A stretch of 64,000 nucleotides of DNA from Ditylenchus dipsaci (Eukaryota > Nematoda > Chromadorea > Rhabditida > Anguinidae): the NCBI GenBank assembly GCA_004194705.1, contig SADC01000398.1, forward strand, positions 62,001 to 126,000. Direction: 5' to 3'. A program made the position numbers and the translations under genes. The notes beneath the pieces are model-generated. The model was not told the origin of the DNA. It saw nothing but the letters and a program-made list of their open reading frames with translations, and searched no databases. Below are positions 32,793 to 44,550 of the stretch, in pieces. The first letter of the stretch is position 1; every line of letters begins with the position of its first letter.

Positions 32793-33889
32793 TACCGCAT
32801 TTCCCTCTAATAGAAGCCCCCCTCCTATTATAAGCCCCCTCTAATATAAGCCCCCCCTCTAGTGGTATCCTAAAATACAAGCCCTTTTTTATATAAACCC
32901 CAGAATCATTTTTTTCGATCAATAAGTGTTGCTAAACGTGGTAAAAGATACAAAGAATGTCTTTATGTATTTGCCAATCACATCTTTCGAAGTGGATCGC
33001 TGGAATACTTGTGAATGAGCGAATTTCAAAGCGAAAACTACATCGAGTACTATCTCAGCGGGTTTTTGTTGGTTTGAAAAATTGCTTTATGCAGTAATCA
33101 TCGGCAGAAAATCAGCAACAAACGATACAAAGTCACGTCGGTTTACGTTTAAGGAACAAGAAAATAAGTTGGCGCATAGGTCAGATGAAAAGAAGGCATA
33201 ACGATATTTCGCAGAAAATTATTTTAATTTCGGAGCAAATTTTTGTTTCGTTTTTTTTGATTTTCAAACCTTTTTTCGAAAAGTACAGGGTGAGTCGAGA
33301 AATTCGAACACTTTTAATAGGCCATAACTTTTTGTCTAGGACAAATTCCGAAATTCTGTGAACCCAGAACATATAGGAATTTGTTTGATATATAACGTGA
33401 AAAACACAATTTTCGCTTGGTCCCCCTGTGGTTTGGCCTTGGCCATCCAGAGGCTATTCTCAGACATTCTGCAAAGTTATTACTCTGAATGACACTTTAG
33501 CTACACAATGGTGTTAATACTTTCAGAAAAAGTATATGTAAATTAATAGAAAAGGTGAAACAAAATTTGCTGAAAAATTAAGATAATTTGCTGCGAAATT
33601 CCAATACGCCCAAAAATAAATTTAGGTAGAACGCCTCAGAGAAACAGTGGGTAAACTATCAATATAGAATAAGTGCTTTTAATGTTTAAACGCTGTTTCG
33701 ACAATGTTACGTGGAAAATTAGAAGCGATCAGAGAATGGCGTGAAAAAATTATGACTAAAAATTTTTTCCGCGCCTTCGGCGCGGCGAGTCTACAAAATA
33801 AAAGCCCCCCCCCCCTCTAATATAAACACCCCCCCTGGAGGGCATCCATAAAATAGAAGCCCCGGGCTTCTATTAGATGAAATACGGTA
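32793..33889. mobile_element. MITE, TACCGTATTTCC family, long copy
   Basis: TACCGCATTTCCCTCTAATAG and inverse of TACCGTATTTCATCTAATAG bound 1.1 kb. C-rich TATAAGCCCCC repeats lie inside the left end and mirrored ones on the right, with a strong CGCGCCTTCGGCGCG hairpin at 33769-33785. No protein recognised. Confidence 0.78.
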
Positions 33890-34469
33890 TATGAAAACAG
33901 GTATGTGAAGTGAAACAGTAGTCAATGTCAAAAAGTGGCCGTAAAAGTCTCCCTCCCCCTTAGAGATTGAAAAATTGGTGGTGAATAAATAAATTTAAAT
34001 AAATTCTCCACAAGCTATAGCTGATGGGGTTGAGGTGAGTCTGATTCTGTATAAGCTACAATCTGCTTAAGCTAGGTTTTAGATAAGCTACAGCTGGGAT
34101 CTGTCCCGAGGATGTAGCTTATGACTGACATACGGCTCGATACACATTTTGACTCGATACACCAACTCGATACAACTGCGACTCGATACCTTATTTCCTG
34201 TGTATTGCTCGGTTTTCTCTCTAGTGTTTGGCCAAAAAGCTTATAAGTACATTATCGAGAGAATCGCCCATAATCTGTGCATATTTATTTGTATTTCTGG
34301 AAACTCATTTGAGGATGTCCTAACGTGCGTTGGTCTACCCTTAGCCTAAGGCTTTGCCTAAATTAAAAAAAGACATTGAAATGGCCTAAGAAAGTTATTC
34401 TTTTCAAATGTAAAATTGTCGTAAGATATGGTCTTTGAAACTAAAACTTCTAGCTAAAAATGAAAAAAA

Positions 34470-34856
34470 TTTTACTGTTACCTATTGACATCAACTATTT
34501 TTACAATTTTTTCCATAAATTTTGTATACTCATCTCAGATGTTTTACACCGTTTTGAAGCTGATATTTTACTCCATCGGTGAAGTGGTCAAACAGCTTAA
34601 TTTAAAAAAAATTGAGGAAATCACATGAACTTTAAACTAAAAAACCAAGTTGAGCCTCAGACTTGGGGTTTTAATGTCAAGTTGGTGAGATTTCCTCAAA
34701 AAATATTTTTAATTAGGTTTTTTGACCACTCAATCTATAGAGAAAAATCTCAGCTTCAAAACGGTGTGAAAACATATGAGATGAGAAAACGAAATATATA
34801 AAAAAATGTAAAAATAGTCGATGTCAAAAGGTAGCCGTAAAAGTCCCCCCGCCTTT
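34470..34856. mobile_element. AAAGGCGGGGGGACTTTTACGGC element, small copy
   Basis: The right end is intact; the left starts at ATTGACATCAACTATTTTT. Arms pair through CATCTCAGATGTTTTACACC and AAGTGGTCAAA / TTGACCACTCAA. Confidence 0.65.
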
Positions 34857-35817
34857 GAGTCTGGAACACGTTTTTCTAGTCAAATTTGAGAGTTTTAATT
34901 GCGAGAAAAATTCCTCCTGTAAGGTAGGGGCAAGGGTGGTTTGGACAAACCCCCTAGTTAACCAAAAGTCATAAAAAGATGACTTAATTCAAACAAATAA
35001 CCAAAACAACTCATTTGAATTCACGCCAAATATTGGCACGGCATTACCCAACAAGCGCTTCAAACGCTTACAATCACTCTCTTTCACCGTTACTTGTCTA
35101 GTACATCTTTTAGGTGTTCTCCTCATTAATTCGTCTTTTGTTTCCAGCTATCAAATTTGGGTGTCTGGTGAGAAGTCTCGAACTTGCACGCAGCACATAC
35201 GATCTCCGCAGTCTTCTTTCCAATTGTTCCATCGCTCCTTTGAATTAGCCTTGGCGGTGAAGCAATGCCGGTCCAATCGCTTCTCCTGGATTAGGTCATG
35301 AGTTGGTTTTTGATGAGTTAGGTCACCAGCGAGCCAGTTATCTGGCTCGCCCGCAAAGCATCACCATAGGTCGAGGACCTGAATCTACTAGTAGTAAGTC
35401 AGTGTCTCATACCCTGAAAGAAGTCACAGCTAGCGAATCTCATTCACTCTCTGGAGTGCCACTTAGTGTTGAACCAAATAATAGTAAGTCAGTCTCCAAT
35501 GCCCTCTCCGGGGTCACAGCTATAGATTATCCGGTACTTGTGCACTTGGGGCCCCTTTTTTGGTTAACTGTAAATATGGTTTAAACGTCTTCTAGGTAAT
35601 TTTTATACGCCAGAAACGATAAAAAAGTTGTTTCCTAACAATTTCCGCACTAAAAAGGGAAGTTCTCAGGAAAAAGTTGGCTACCAAAGATTGACCAACT
35701 GCCTTGGTCCCCCAAGGTAAAATATCGTATATTAAGGTACCCTAACACGTTTTGGTCACTGGAGATGGGCAAAAAGAGTCTCTTTATGCATGTATGATTA
35801 AGAGTCGTGCTCAGAAT
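34857..35817. other. unassigned, repeat-like
   Basis: No gene recognised. AGTTAACCAAAAG at about 34958 and CTTTTTTGGTTAACTG at 35556 are inverted and may bound a 0.6 kb element. Inside, AGTAAGTCAGT-CTC..GGGGTCACAGCTA units at 35390-35525 are a two-copy direct repeat. Confidence 0.35.
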
Positions 35818-36050
35818 CATGTCTAAGGTAAGTGAGTACGCGCATCTCTAACTCTCAAGCCCCCTGCGCCCCCTTCGGGGGCACAGGGGGCTTGGTGGCT
35901 TGGGGTTGAGATGAGCACACCCACGTACCTTAGACGCAAATCACTCGAAAGTGACTCTGGATGCATGAAAACAACATGCATACCAGAGTTTCTTCATGTG
36001 GTAGGCTCCAGCTAACAAAATTATGTTCAAATTCCATCTTTTTTGGTTTT
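35818..36050. repeat. GTCTAAGGTAAGT repeat
   Basis: Third copy of the family at 23085-23510, including the GCGCCCCCTTCGGGGGC hairpin and CACTCGAAAGTGACTCTGGA. Confidence 0.75.
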
Positions 36051-36252
36051 TCTAAGATGAAAAACAGTAATATCCGAAAACGGAAATCGAACGGGCAATG
36101 GTGACTTCTTTTGCGATTTATTTCCGGACACCCTGTACACCTGAAACATATATTACCTAAAGCCAATTTGGAATGCATTAAAATAGTATGCATATCAGAG
36201 TTTTTCTTTTGTACAGTGGTTTTCAGTTAGCGAAACTATGTGCAGACTCTTA

Positions 36253-37245
36253 GAGTGGCGGACAAAACATTTGGACCGATGAAATTTTCCAGATCTTTTT
36301 TAAGAAAAAAGCCTTCTGCAAAAATAGTTTTCGAATGAAAATAAAAATCCAAATAGACAGTTTTGTAGGAAGTTTCATGTTTTTACAAAACTGTCATTAC
36401 TGTTTAAAATATTTGTCATAAATTATGGTGAACAAAACTATGAATTCAAAAGAGCCCAAAATAGGATGCGACAAAGTTACGGCGAATAAAGTTTTGAATC
36501 TTTTTTGTCGTTTTTCTAGAAGGCAAAGATGAAAGTCTATTCATATCTACAAAATGACGTGTCGACTGTTCTTTTAAAATTATACAGGGCTGAGAAACGG
36601 ATGGCTGAAGTTGGTAGAGTTATAAAACTCCTCTTTTTACTTCATTTTGGTACATTTTTGTTTTTTCTAACTTCAACCATCCGCTAAAAGAATAGTCGAC
36701 ATGTCATTTTTTAGATAAATAGAAGAGCTTTTAGAAAATGCATAAGATGCTAATTTTTGATATTAAAATTTTCAATAATAGCTGGTATTTACGTGACCGA
36801 ACCGAACAACCAACCGAACAACCATTTTCATTAGATTTACCTTGATTTGACTAGAAATCGGCACATTTAAATAATGGTCATAAGTTTTCTCAGCATAATC
36901 TAAAGACGAATTTGACCTACCGAATACTAGCTGAGATTTAAGGCTTTAAAATAAAATAGATTTTAATCTTTTGCCTTCTAAGAAAACAACAAAAAAGATT
37001 CAAAACGTTATTGGACCGTAACTTTTGTCGCACCCTATTTTTTGGGCTCTTTTGAATTCGTAGTTTTGTTTACCATAATTTATGACAAACATTTTAAACA
37101 GTAACGACAGTTTTGTAGAGCATGAATTTCCTACAAAACTGTCTATTTTAATTTTTATTTTCAATTAAAAATTATTTCTGTAGAAGGCATTTTTCGTAAA
37201 AACCGGGAAAATTTCATCGGTCCATATGTTTTGTCTGCCACTCTC
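36253..37245. mobile_element. Tc1/mariner-like palindromic MITE
   Basis: GAGTGGCGGACAAAACATTT and the inverse of it end a 1 kb element whose arms pair for at least 250 bp each (AGACAGTTTTGTAGGAA, TTTGGGCTCTTTTGAATTC). The central part has GAACAACC repeats. Ends next to TA. Confidence 0.75.
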
Positions 37246-37290
37246 TATTATGGCATTTTTAGAGATATCTAGTACCCCTTACAGCTTTAA

Positions 37291-39031
37291 CACTAGAAAG
37301 ACGGCCTGTAAGAGCGGTATATTCTGGTGCAGTTTTGAACGCTGAATCCGAATTTCTCAGCAGAATTGGCTTATTAGCCTTGAATGGGGTTGAATTTGCG
37401 ATTTTTGAACCGGATATTTTGAACATTTTTTAAGCACAATTATTTTATTAATGAGATGTAAAACGCAAGCCTTGTGAATTATCTTAAACAACCTTTATAC
37501 TAAAATATAGCGCAGGGCAAGGGCTTTCAAATGACATATTACATGCCTATACTTCTCTTGCAATTGCTAGACTTGACCCAATAGCAATTAAATTAACCCA
37601 AATTTTGAAATTTCCGGACTTTTGCAAACGTGTAATCAAAACCCATCTTAAAAGGCCAGTTAGCAAATTCTGAGCCAAGATTCAGATTCTCCGGCTGAAA
37701 CTGCCCATAGGAGTCACTTTTCTGCGAAGTTGGCGTGAATCAAACGACTCTTTCGACACGAAAAAAATTAATTAATTCTTTGCTTAAAACCAAATTTTGC
37801 TTTTGACCACAAAAGGATCTCTGATCTCAGCTGATTTGGATTAACGAAGGGTTGTAGTTGACGCTGTCATCCTGCGCTTTGGCCTTAGGTATCTTCTCCT
37901 TTTGGTTCCTTTTTTTTCAGCTCTCGGTTTATGTATCTCTTCCATACTTACGGTTCCTGGTGGACAGTTCACGCATTTTCCACCTTGTTTTGCTGGAGCT
38001 TGACTTCTTGTAATTGGTATGTGTAGCTCTGCTAATTGCGCGATTTTTTTGCGAGAAGGGTTTCCTTTTGCCTGCATTCAACAACACAGCATCCGTTTAA
38101 CCATATGATTTTGACACACATTTCTGTTGCAGTTCTATAAAAATTAGTTTACATTAAAAACATAATAACATAAAAACATACCTCGCACGTGTTTTTAGCT
38201 TGCTCACTTCGGACAGAATGTGACCCAATAGAACACCAATATACAGACGTCTGTGCCTTTCCTGCTTGTTTGTTTGTGAATTTGTTGGCCTGCACTCTCA
38301 ATTTTTTGGTAGTCAGTGGTGGGAAAGACGGCATTTAGACGGCATTTGTCTTTTTGTGGTTGCATCAGCTGTTGTCCTAGTCGATGAAGAAAGCTTCTAC
38401 GGTCTTCAGCGTTAGCCTTCTCCACCTTTTGTTGATTTTGATAGAGCACCCAAGCCTTTTGCATTGCAAAATCAACAAGCCAAAACGAAACCTAAACATA
38501 AAATATGCACATTATATTTTGTAAGATAAAAATGCAACTCACTCGTTGAGACTATCGTCTTGTAGTTGGAGAAAAGCTGGAGTGCTTAGTCATTTGGTCA
38601 AATTTGTCTGTAATCGACAATCGTTGCGGGTTTTGGGATTTCTTGTCGTTGGCCGCATTGATATGTTGAATATACGAGAACCGATTTTCGTTTATTGACT
38701 TGCAGTTTGACCAGCGTTTCTTCTTGCCGGTAAACGTATTTTGTGCGGTTTTTCTATAGCACATCTTTGTAATTAAACGTCAAATACAATAAGTTACCTC
38801 AATTTCTTCGCTAACAATTCCTTTTGGTAGTCCTAGTCGACTCGGTCTTATTGCTCCAATTATGCGCGTCTTTATTTGTCGCGCGCAAAATGAAAAATCG
38901 CGCAATTAGCAGAGCTACACAACCAATTACAAGAAGTCAAGCTCCAGCAAAACAAGGTGGAAAATGCGTGAACTGTCCACCAAGAAACCGTGCACCAGAA
39001 TATACCGCTCTTACAGGCCATCTTTCTAGTG
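37291..39031 (-). mobile_element. piggyBac-type element, rearranged
   Basis: CACTAGAAAGACGGCCTGTA and inverse, directly between TTAA tetranucleotides (37287-37290, 39032-39035), the piggyBac signature. Minus-strand frames between give the C-terminal part of a piggyBac transposase. The segment coding for QAPAKQGGKCVNCP occurs twice, inverted, once in each arm. Confidence 0.88.
37841..38764 (-). pseudogene. piggyBac transposase, C-terminal remnant
   Basis: Reading down the minus strand: KKKRWSNCKSINENRFSYIQ, then in other frames KPATIVDY and TDKFDQMTKHSSFSPTTRR (the region after the catalytic Asp motifs, usually YN..M.GVD..DQ), a 5' splice GTGAGT, and after TTTAG the frame VSFWLVDFAMQKAWVLYQNQ with FLHRLGQQLM. 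Last comes a Cys-containing KQGGKCVNCP followed by a basic tail, the position of the Cys-rich domain that contacts the ends. At least two frame breaks and loss of the N-terminal DDD core make it inactive. Confidence 0.75.
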
Positions 39032-39035
39032 TTAA

Positions 39036-39863
39036 TTATTAATTATGATGTATAAACCATTATGCTATATAAAAAGTCGAATTTAAACGACATTTTCTAT
39101 TAGAAACTGTTTTACCACATGTCAAACATGATTTTTATACATTTCATGATCTTTATCAAAATTATCATTTTAGTCGATTTCGGATGAGTACTATATAAGA
39201 AACTTTACCTGAAAAATCGTCGGGCCTTATAAGAAAGTCAACTTCAGAAAAAGCGTATAAGCTAGAAAAGAGCTAGAAAAGGCTAGAAAAAACTAATCAA
39301 GAGTGGGAACTTGTTTAGTCCGGGGAAAGGGGGGATGGGCGCATTTGTATTTTTTCGTAAATCATATTTAAAAGTCTTATATACAGTTTTTCTGATTTTA
39401 AAAACGATTAATTATTTCTTGCCCCTTTTTCAAATTTCAATTAAAAAATATGAAAAATCTTGTCCCTTTTTCTGAAATGTTGCCCTTTTTTTATTAAAAA
39501 TCGGGTCAATTTCTCCGATTTGGCGCCTTAATTGAAAAATCGAAGAATCTACCCGATTTTGATTAAAAAGTGGCAACATTTCAGAAAAATGGGCAACACT
39601 TCAGTTTTTTTATTTGAAATTCGAAAAAGGGGGAAGAAATAATTAAAAAGGGGCAAGAATTCAGACTTTAGAAGCAACAATTACATCCAATGAAGTTACA
39701 TCCAATGAAATCAACAAATCTAAAAAAGAACAAAAACTAGTATTAATTAACATAAGTTAATTAAGCACTAATAGTAATTTTTTTTCGCCAAGTCATTTTT
39801 ATGGTTAAATTTTTTCTCATAGATGATTATAATGACAAATTTTGGCTTTAATGCATACTTTTA
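39036..39863. other. no gene seen; weak inverted repeat
   Basis: Positions 39405-39500 (TTGCCCCTTTTTCAAATTTC, TTGCCCTTTTT) and 39590-39665 (AAAAAGGGGCAAGAATTC) are inverted, a small foldback of about 260 bp. Nothing coding. Confidence 0.45.
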
Positions 39864-42800
39864 ATGTTTTATATGTATCTGCCTTGCTCATTACTACCAG
39901 ATCTAAAAAATTGTTGGTGTACAAAATTTTTGACCAGTTTAACAAATGAAGAAAAGAATATCATCAACACTGCGTGTTTGACGAAAGAGAACTTGGAAAG
40001 TATAGCCGAAGAAAGAGTAATAGGTGGTGACTTAGTCAAGCCTGGTGAAGCAAAACATGCTGCTGTATTTATTCATCCTGAGACTGAAAAGATAGTATGC
40101 AGTGCTACTTTTATCACCTCACGACATTTATTGACTGTCAGAAGCTGTTTTGATAATAAAGACGTAGAACAGCGTACTCTTCTGATCGGTGAATATGTCC
40201 TGTGTTAGGAAGTTATTGCAAGAAGGTTGATATGAAGTCAGTAAAGTACTTTGTACTCTTTGATAGTGACTCAGATATGTCTTCCATTGGAGAAATCCCT
40301 ATAGTTCAGCTGCAAGAAATCCTTACTGAAGATATTTCAAAGGCAAGTAGTTCTTGTTTTATTTGTGTGAAATAAACTCTTGCTAGTTAGACTAAAAACT
40401 TGCCTGAGGTAATTTGACCTACACCGTTTTCGACCTGTACACTGTTTCGAACCTACAATTTTTCACAAAAATAATCAGGAAGAGGTGGGGGGAGGGCTGG
40501 TGTAGGCTAAAGCCCGATCGAACCAACCTGGATAACCACCCTACCTCCATGTATAGAGGGTACACTATGTGAAGAGTCACTTGCTCTGATACCGGCAGCC
40601 TTTGTTTAAAAGTGGAATGAGAAGCCTAGTAAAGAAGTAAAAAACCACAGGGGCTTTATAACTACGTCACAGGTTCGAATACTACTGGGTGCGCATCTTA
40701 GTTCAACCACTTTTATTCAGAAGATTAGGGGGTGTCGAAATGATCACCAGTCTCTTAGCTATCTAACAAAACTATTAGAGCAGGGGTAATCAAAAAAAAA
40801 TGAAGTAAAAGAAAAAGATGTGCACGAAATAGTATTGGAACATGTGACCCGGAATTTTTTTTTTTTGAAATTAAAAAATGCCTCGGTCCCCTGTGGTTTT
40901 TCAATATTTTACTAGCCTTATAATTCCAACTTTTTGGCCTATGGGCACGAAATCTCAAAGACTTTGATTGAAAGTCGCATACTGGCTATCCAATGAGACC
41001 AAACTCCAATATACGAGTGAAAAACAAGTTCGCGAGGTTCCCTTGCTAAGCCCAGTGTCCAATAACTGAGAGGAAATGCCATGTTTTTAAACACGGGAAG
41101 GGCTGTAAACTCTTTTTTTGTTCATAATTTTTTTTCTTATGGTCACATTTTGTAGCTAAGATTCAAAGTTACCAATAAAAATTTTTCTAGCCACAAATCT
41201 CTGAAAAAACTTTGATAAAAATACGTTTCCTCTCACTCTGCCCTTCACTCTGCCTTTCACTCTGCCATTCACTCTAATGACTGAAAGGCAGAGTGAGAGG
41301 AAACGCATTTTTATCAAGTTTTCAGAGATTTGTGGCTGGAAATTTTTTTATTCGTAGCCCTGACCTTAGCTACAAAATGTGACCAAAAGAAAAAATTCAA
41401 AAACGCCTTGGTCTAGAAAGGGATACTATAAAACGCACATTTACCGTATTTCCTCTAATTTAGCCCCTGGGCTAAATTTTTTGGATCCCATTTAGAGGGG
41501 GGCTAAATAAGAGGGGGAGGCTAAATAAAAGGGGCTAAATTTTCGAGCCTCTTCCCCGGTGACAAAAGTTTTGGACGACATCAACAAGTTTTTTCGGATT
41601 TCATAACAACATAAAATATACAGGGTGGCGCAAATTTTCGCCGAGATTTGTTTTGCCAATATTTCTTCCATTGATCGTGTCTCGGCGAGATCTTTTTTCA
41701 CATGACAGAGGACGTTTGGGGCGATTGTTAACGTGCTTTGCTTACGTGTTAAAATTTTACTTGGTTTCATTCCGTGCCATTTTTTTATTTGGTGGATGAA
41801 AGACCAAGTTTAGCAAGACAACTAGCCGATCTCAATAAACTGGAGCAAATAATTTCCACTGAAATTCTCCTAAAAAAGTACAGCGAGCAATTAACAGCTA
41901 CGGTCGGCTAGTTCAACTATGCGTTGATCTCCTAAGAGGAAGCATTGATGAAGACTTTCGCAATATTGAACGAGATTTGTTGTTTTTCAGGGGGGCTAAA
42001 TTACAGGAATACGGTATAGTGATAAAACTCCTTTGTCGTCAAATTTTCTCCTAGAAGAGGAAAAACACGAAAATAAAAGTGTCTTCGCTATGTATATCAG
42101 AACCTGACCCCCAAAACAGCAAAAACGCTATATGAAGAGGCATTTGACCGGTCGGTACTGGCCAAGATGTATCTTATAAAGAAAATTACGGTGTATGAAA
42201 TGTACGTTATTTGGAGGGTCACTTCAATTTTAATTAAATCATATATAGACTGTACGTTTTAGAGTGTAAAATACATGTGATAAATTTTATTATTCTATAA
42301 GACAATCCAAAATAAACAGGAAATCAGTTCGTAAACAACAAAACAATTTGAAAACAGTAAAGATTGGCAAGATCGATGTCAAAGCGAAGACTGACTATTT
42401 CATCGGTAAATTTACCAATTTTCAATTTGCTGATAAATTTACCTATGTAGTACATCTTTTTAAGTTTAATTAGACTCTTTAGAAAGTAATTTTGTCTGTC
42501 TTCCAACAAATTCGACAAGTGATATTTCAAAAAATGTGGTTGTTGCTGGATGGGGACGATCGTCTTTCAATTTTGATAAGACTGCCCAATTGCGGTCAGT
42601 TGAGTTATTGACCTATCCATGCACTAGGCAACCCTCTATCTTTTGTGCATATGATCCAACTGACAAAGATGCAGGTCCTCAAAAAGCTGACGTTGGCAGT
42701 GGTGCCATTTTATCATCCAACAGCTCATACAACCCTATTTTGCATGGTCTAATCACAAAAGTTGGTATATATTCTTCAAATTCCAACCAAAATGCACAAA

Positions 42801-42895
42801 TGATTCACATCATCTACTACTTGGACGACTTTTGCTACTACTTAGATTTGTGTGTTGCTGAGGAAGCAACTGGATTATTTTTTAAATTAGTCTAA
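39864..42895 (+). CDS. trypsin-like serine protease homologue, copy 1
   Basis: First exon part 39864-40342 gives an extracellular-type start, ERVIGGD (like the IVGG activation site), then CSATFITSRHLLTVRSC, where active trypsins have TAAHC. The second part (about 42488-42895, TAA) has VVVAGWGRSS, a Cys-rich stretch and DVGSGAI in place of GDSGGP. The catalytic Ser may remain, but the His is replaced by Ser and the Asp region reads GEIPIVQL, so it is predicted to be a non-catalytic pseudoprotease. Nematodes have a family of such divergent trypsin-like proteins. A one-base slip near 40203 (GEYV/GSYCKK) breaks the first exon, which ends with a rarer GC donor (AAG|GCAAGT). The 2.1 kb intron is full of MITEs. 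Confidence 0.6.
40343..41124. other. intron, includes tRNA-like fragment
   Basis: Positions 40640-40700 contain GGCTTTATAACTACGTCAC and a B-box-like CAGGTTCGAATACTACTGGG, a SINE or tRNA remnant. Nothing else recognised. Confidence 0.35.
41125..41398. mobile_element. foldback element with CACTCTGCC repeats
   Basis: ATGGTCACATTTTGTAGCTAAG and inverse, inner TTTCCTCTCACTCTGCC / GGCAGAGTGAGAGGAAA. The loop holds three further CACTCTGCC units. Confidence 0.7.
41442..42016. mobile_element. MITE, TACCGTATTTCC family
   Basis: TACCGTATTTCCTCTAATTT and inverse of TACCGTATTCCTGTAATTT; next to the ends, TAGCCCC / GGGGGCTA repeats. Interior 575 bp, not recognised. Confidence 0.78.
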
Positions 42896-42900
42896 CAAGT

Positions 42901-43445
42901 GTGTATTCAACAAACGGAAAGCATGATCTACCCAATCTTTTACCTTTTCAAGCTATCAGTGACAAAGAAGAAGAGAATATATTGCAGCATTGTGCAGACT
43001 TGAGAGCTAATTTTCACGAGCCTGTTGATTTATGCACCATTACCTTACATTGGGCTGCTAAACAGTCACCCAGGATGATTACACTCTATGTGATGCCACA
43101 GCAATTACCCGGCATCATTTTCTGACTACCAGAAACGTGTGTTTTGCATGCTATAAAAGAGCAACAACTCAAGAACACACAGATTTTAGTTTCAAAATAA
43201 AGAGAACAGCCTGTACAAAAGAAGCTTCACAACTGTGTGAAAGAAAACCACACAAAGTGCAGTTTATCGCATGGTCATATTCTCATGACTTTGCTATTGT
43301 TCAGGTCGAAAAGCACGGAAAAATACTAGACTTTTTGCCTGTATGTCAAACTAATAAAGATGACATAGAAGGAAATATGGTGCATTTCAGAAGTCCAAAT
43401 GTGGTGGAAACTAATTATGCTACTAGAAACAATCTGAGCAGGTAA
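42901..43445 (+). CDS. trypsin-like domain, copy 2
   Basis: Begins 5 bases after the copy 1 stop. Frame 42901-43060 (SDKEEENILQHCADLRANF) matches the copy 1 N-terminal segment. After a frame slip near 43030-43080 the next frame gives LCDATAITRHHFLTTRNVC, aligned with CSATFITSRHLLTVRSC, then Cys-containing sequence and SHDFAIVQVEKHG, a good match to the Asp-containing D-A-L motif. The His is again absent (TTRNVC), so catalysis is unlikely. The Ser region is not found before the stop at 43443-43445. It is either a second domain of one protein joined by missed splicing, or a broken tandem duplicate. Confidence 0.5.
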
Positions 43446-44550
43446 AAAGGCTTAAAATTAGCCATTTCAAATTTGAATCAGCTGAGCTAGTTTTTCATAG
43501 TTATTTTATAAACAGCCTTTGTTTTGTGACAAAAACGACTGGCAAAGTCTAAAGCTTTGCAATTCTAAAGTCCAACCAGGGATTTTACTCCGAAAATTTA
43601 AAATGAAGGACATTTTTGTCATTTCTATCAATAAATGTTATTGTATGCTGTGATTTTTGAGTTTTGAACGCCTGAAATAAAAATTTTCAAGTGAAATTAG
43701 AAAATTAGATTTCAAGTCTCAAAAAACCAAATCTTTAAATAATAGACGAACAAAATCCCTGGACTTAACTGACAAATTAGGTATATAAAAAAGATAAATG
43801 ATAAAGCATTCGACCTTTAAAAATTGCTGTAACTACCTTTGCAAACAACAAGTTCAGGATTAGCCTTAGGCTTGGGTAGGCCAGCGTACGGAAGTTGTGA
43901 CTAATGAAGAGTTTGCGCACATTTTCCGGGTCTGGGACATATATTTGGGTTCTTTTTACTAAAGTAAAAGAAGTGAAAATCGTTGGGGGGGGGGGGAGTA
44001 TTCGCTACTAGGGTCGATAAATCTTAGATCTGCCTCCTTCTGGCTGAATAGTGCCTTCCTTCTTTTCTTTTAGTCACAGCAGCGATTAGCAATTTTTTTT
44101 AAAATTTAAAACCATCATGTAGGCCTGCTTTTCTAGTGTCTAACAGCGTATTATTTGTTGCAAATATTTACGAAATTCGGCACAAAAAAGGTAAAAGTTT
44201 GAATCAAATCATTTTTTCGAGTTGCTTCATATTTCGAGGCGTCCCTGCTAGTTTTTGCACAGATGTAGCACAAATGATACGTGCTTAGAAAAAAGGGAAG
44301 CAGGGCTACCGGAGAGTGTTATTACTTTTAAAAAATCGCCCACTTACTTGCTGATGTGACTAAAAGAAAAAAGATGGCACTTTTCAGCCAAAAGATGGCA
44401 CATTGAATTCTCGTCCTATAAATCTCGTGAACCCCGAGAAAAAAAACTATCCGACCTTTTGCGAAAACGAATTCGAGAGGGTGACGCTAAATCTAGAGCC
44501 GATTCCGCCATCAATTTAGTGCCCACTTTATAAATTGACTTATTTTTAGA
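43446..44550. other. no gene seen apart from a MITE
   Basis: Holds the degenerate fourth GACGCTAGTAGC MITE (43808-44016). Positions 44330-44520 were read in all frames without a recognisable exon. Confidence 0.4.
43808..44016. mobile_element. MITE GACGCTAGTAGC, copy 4, truncated
   Basis: Same interior as 20745-20990, same orientation, left terminal repeat and C run lost. Confidence 0.75.

Larger units (their letters stand above)
30129..33961. mobile_element. AAAGG..ACTTTTACGGC element carrying two younger insertions
   Basis: Its left part (30129-30438) and right part (32735-32792, 33890-33961) rejoin into a copy like 3851-4830. Inserted in it are an LTR retroelement (30439-32734) and a TACCGTAT MITE (32793-33889), both therefore younger. 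Confidence 0.75.

Noticed and set aside
30407..32800. Several overlapping open frames of 100-200 aa as separate genes
   Set aside because: They are shifted pieces of one Gag-protease region between two LTRs.
38824..39042. 72-aa plus-strand frame as a gene
   Set aside because: It is the inverted second copy of the piggyBac C-terminal block.
41492..41770. 92-aa minus-strand frame
   Set aside because: It crosses the repeated end of a MITE and has no coding features.
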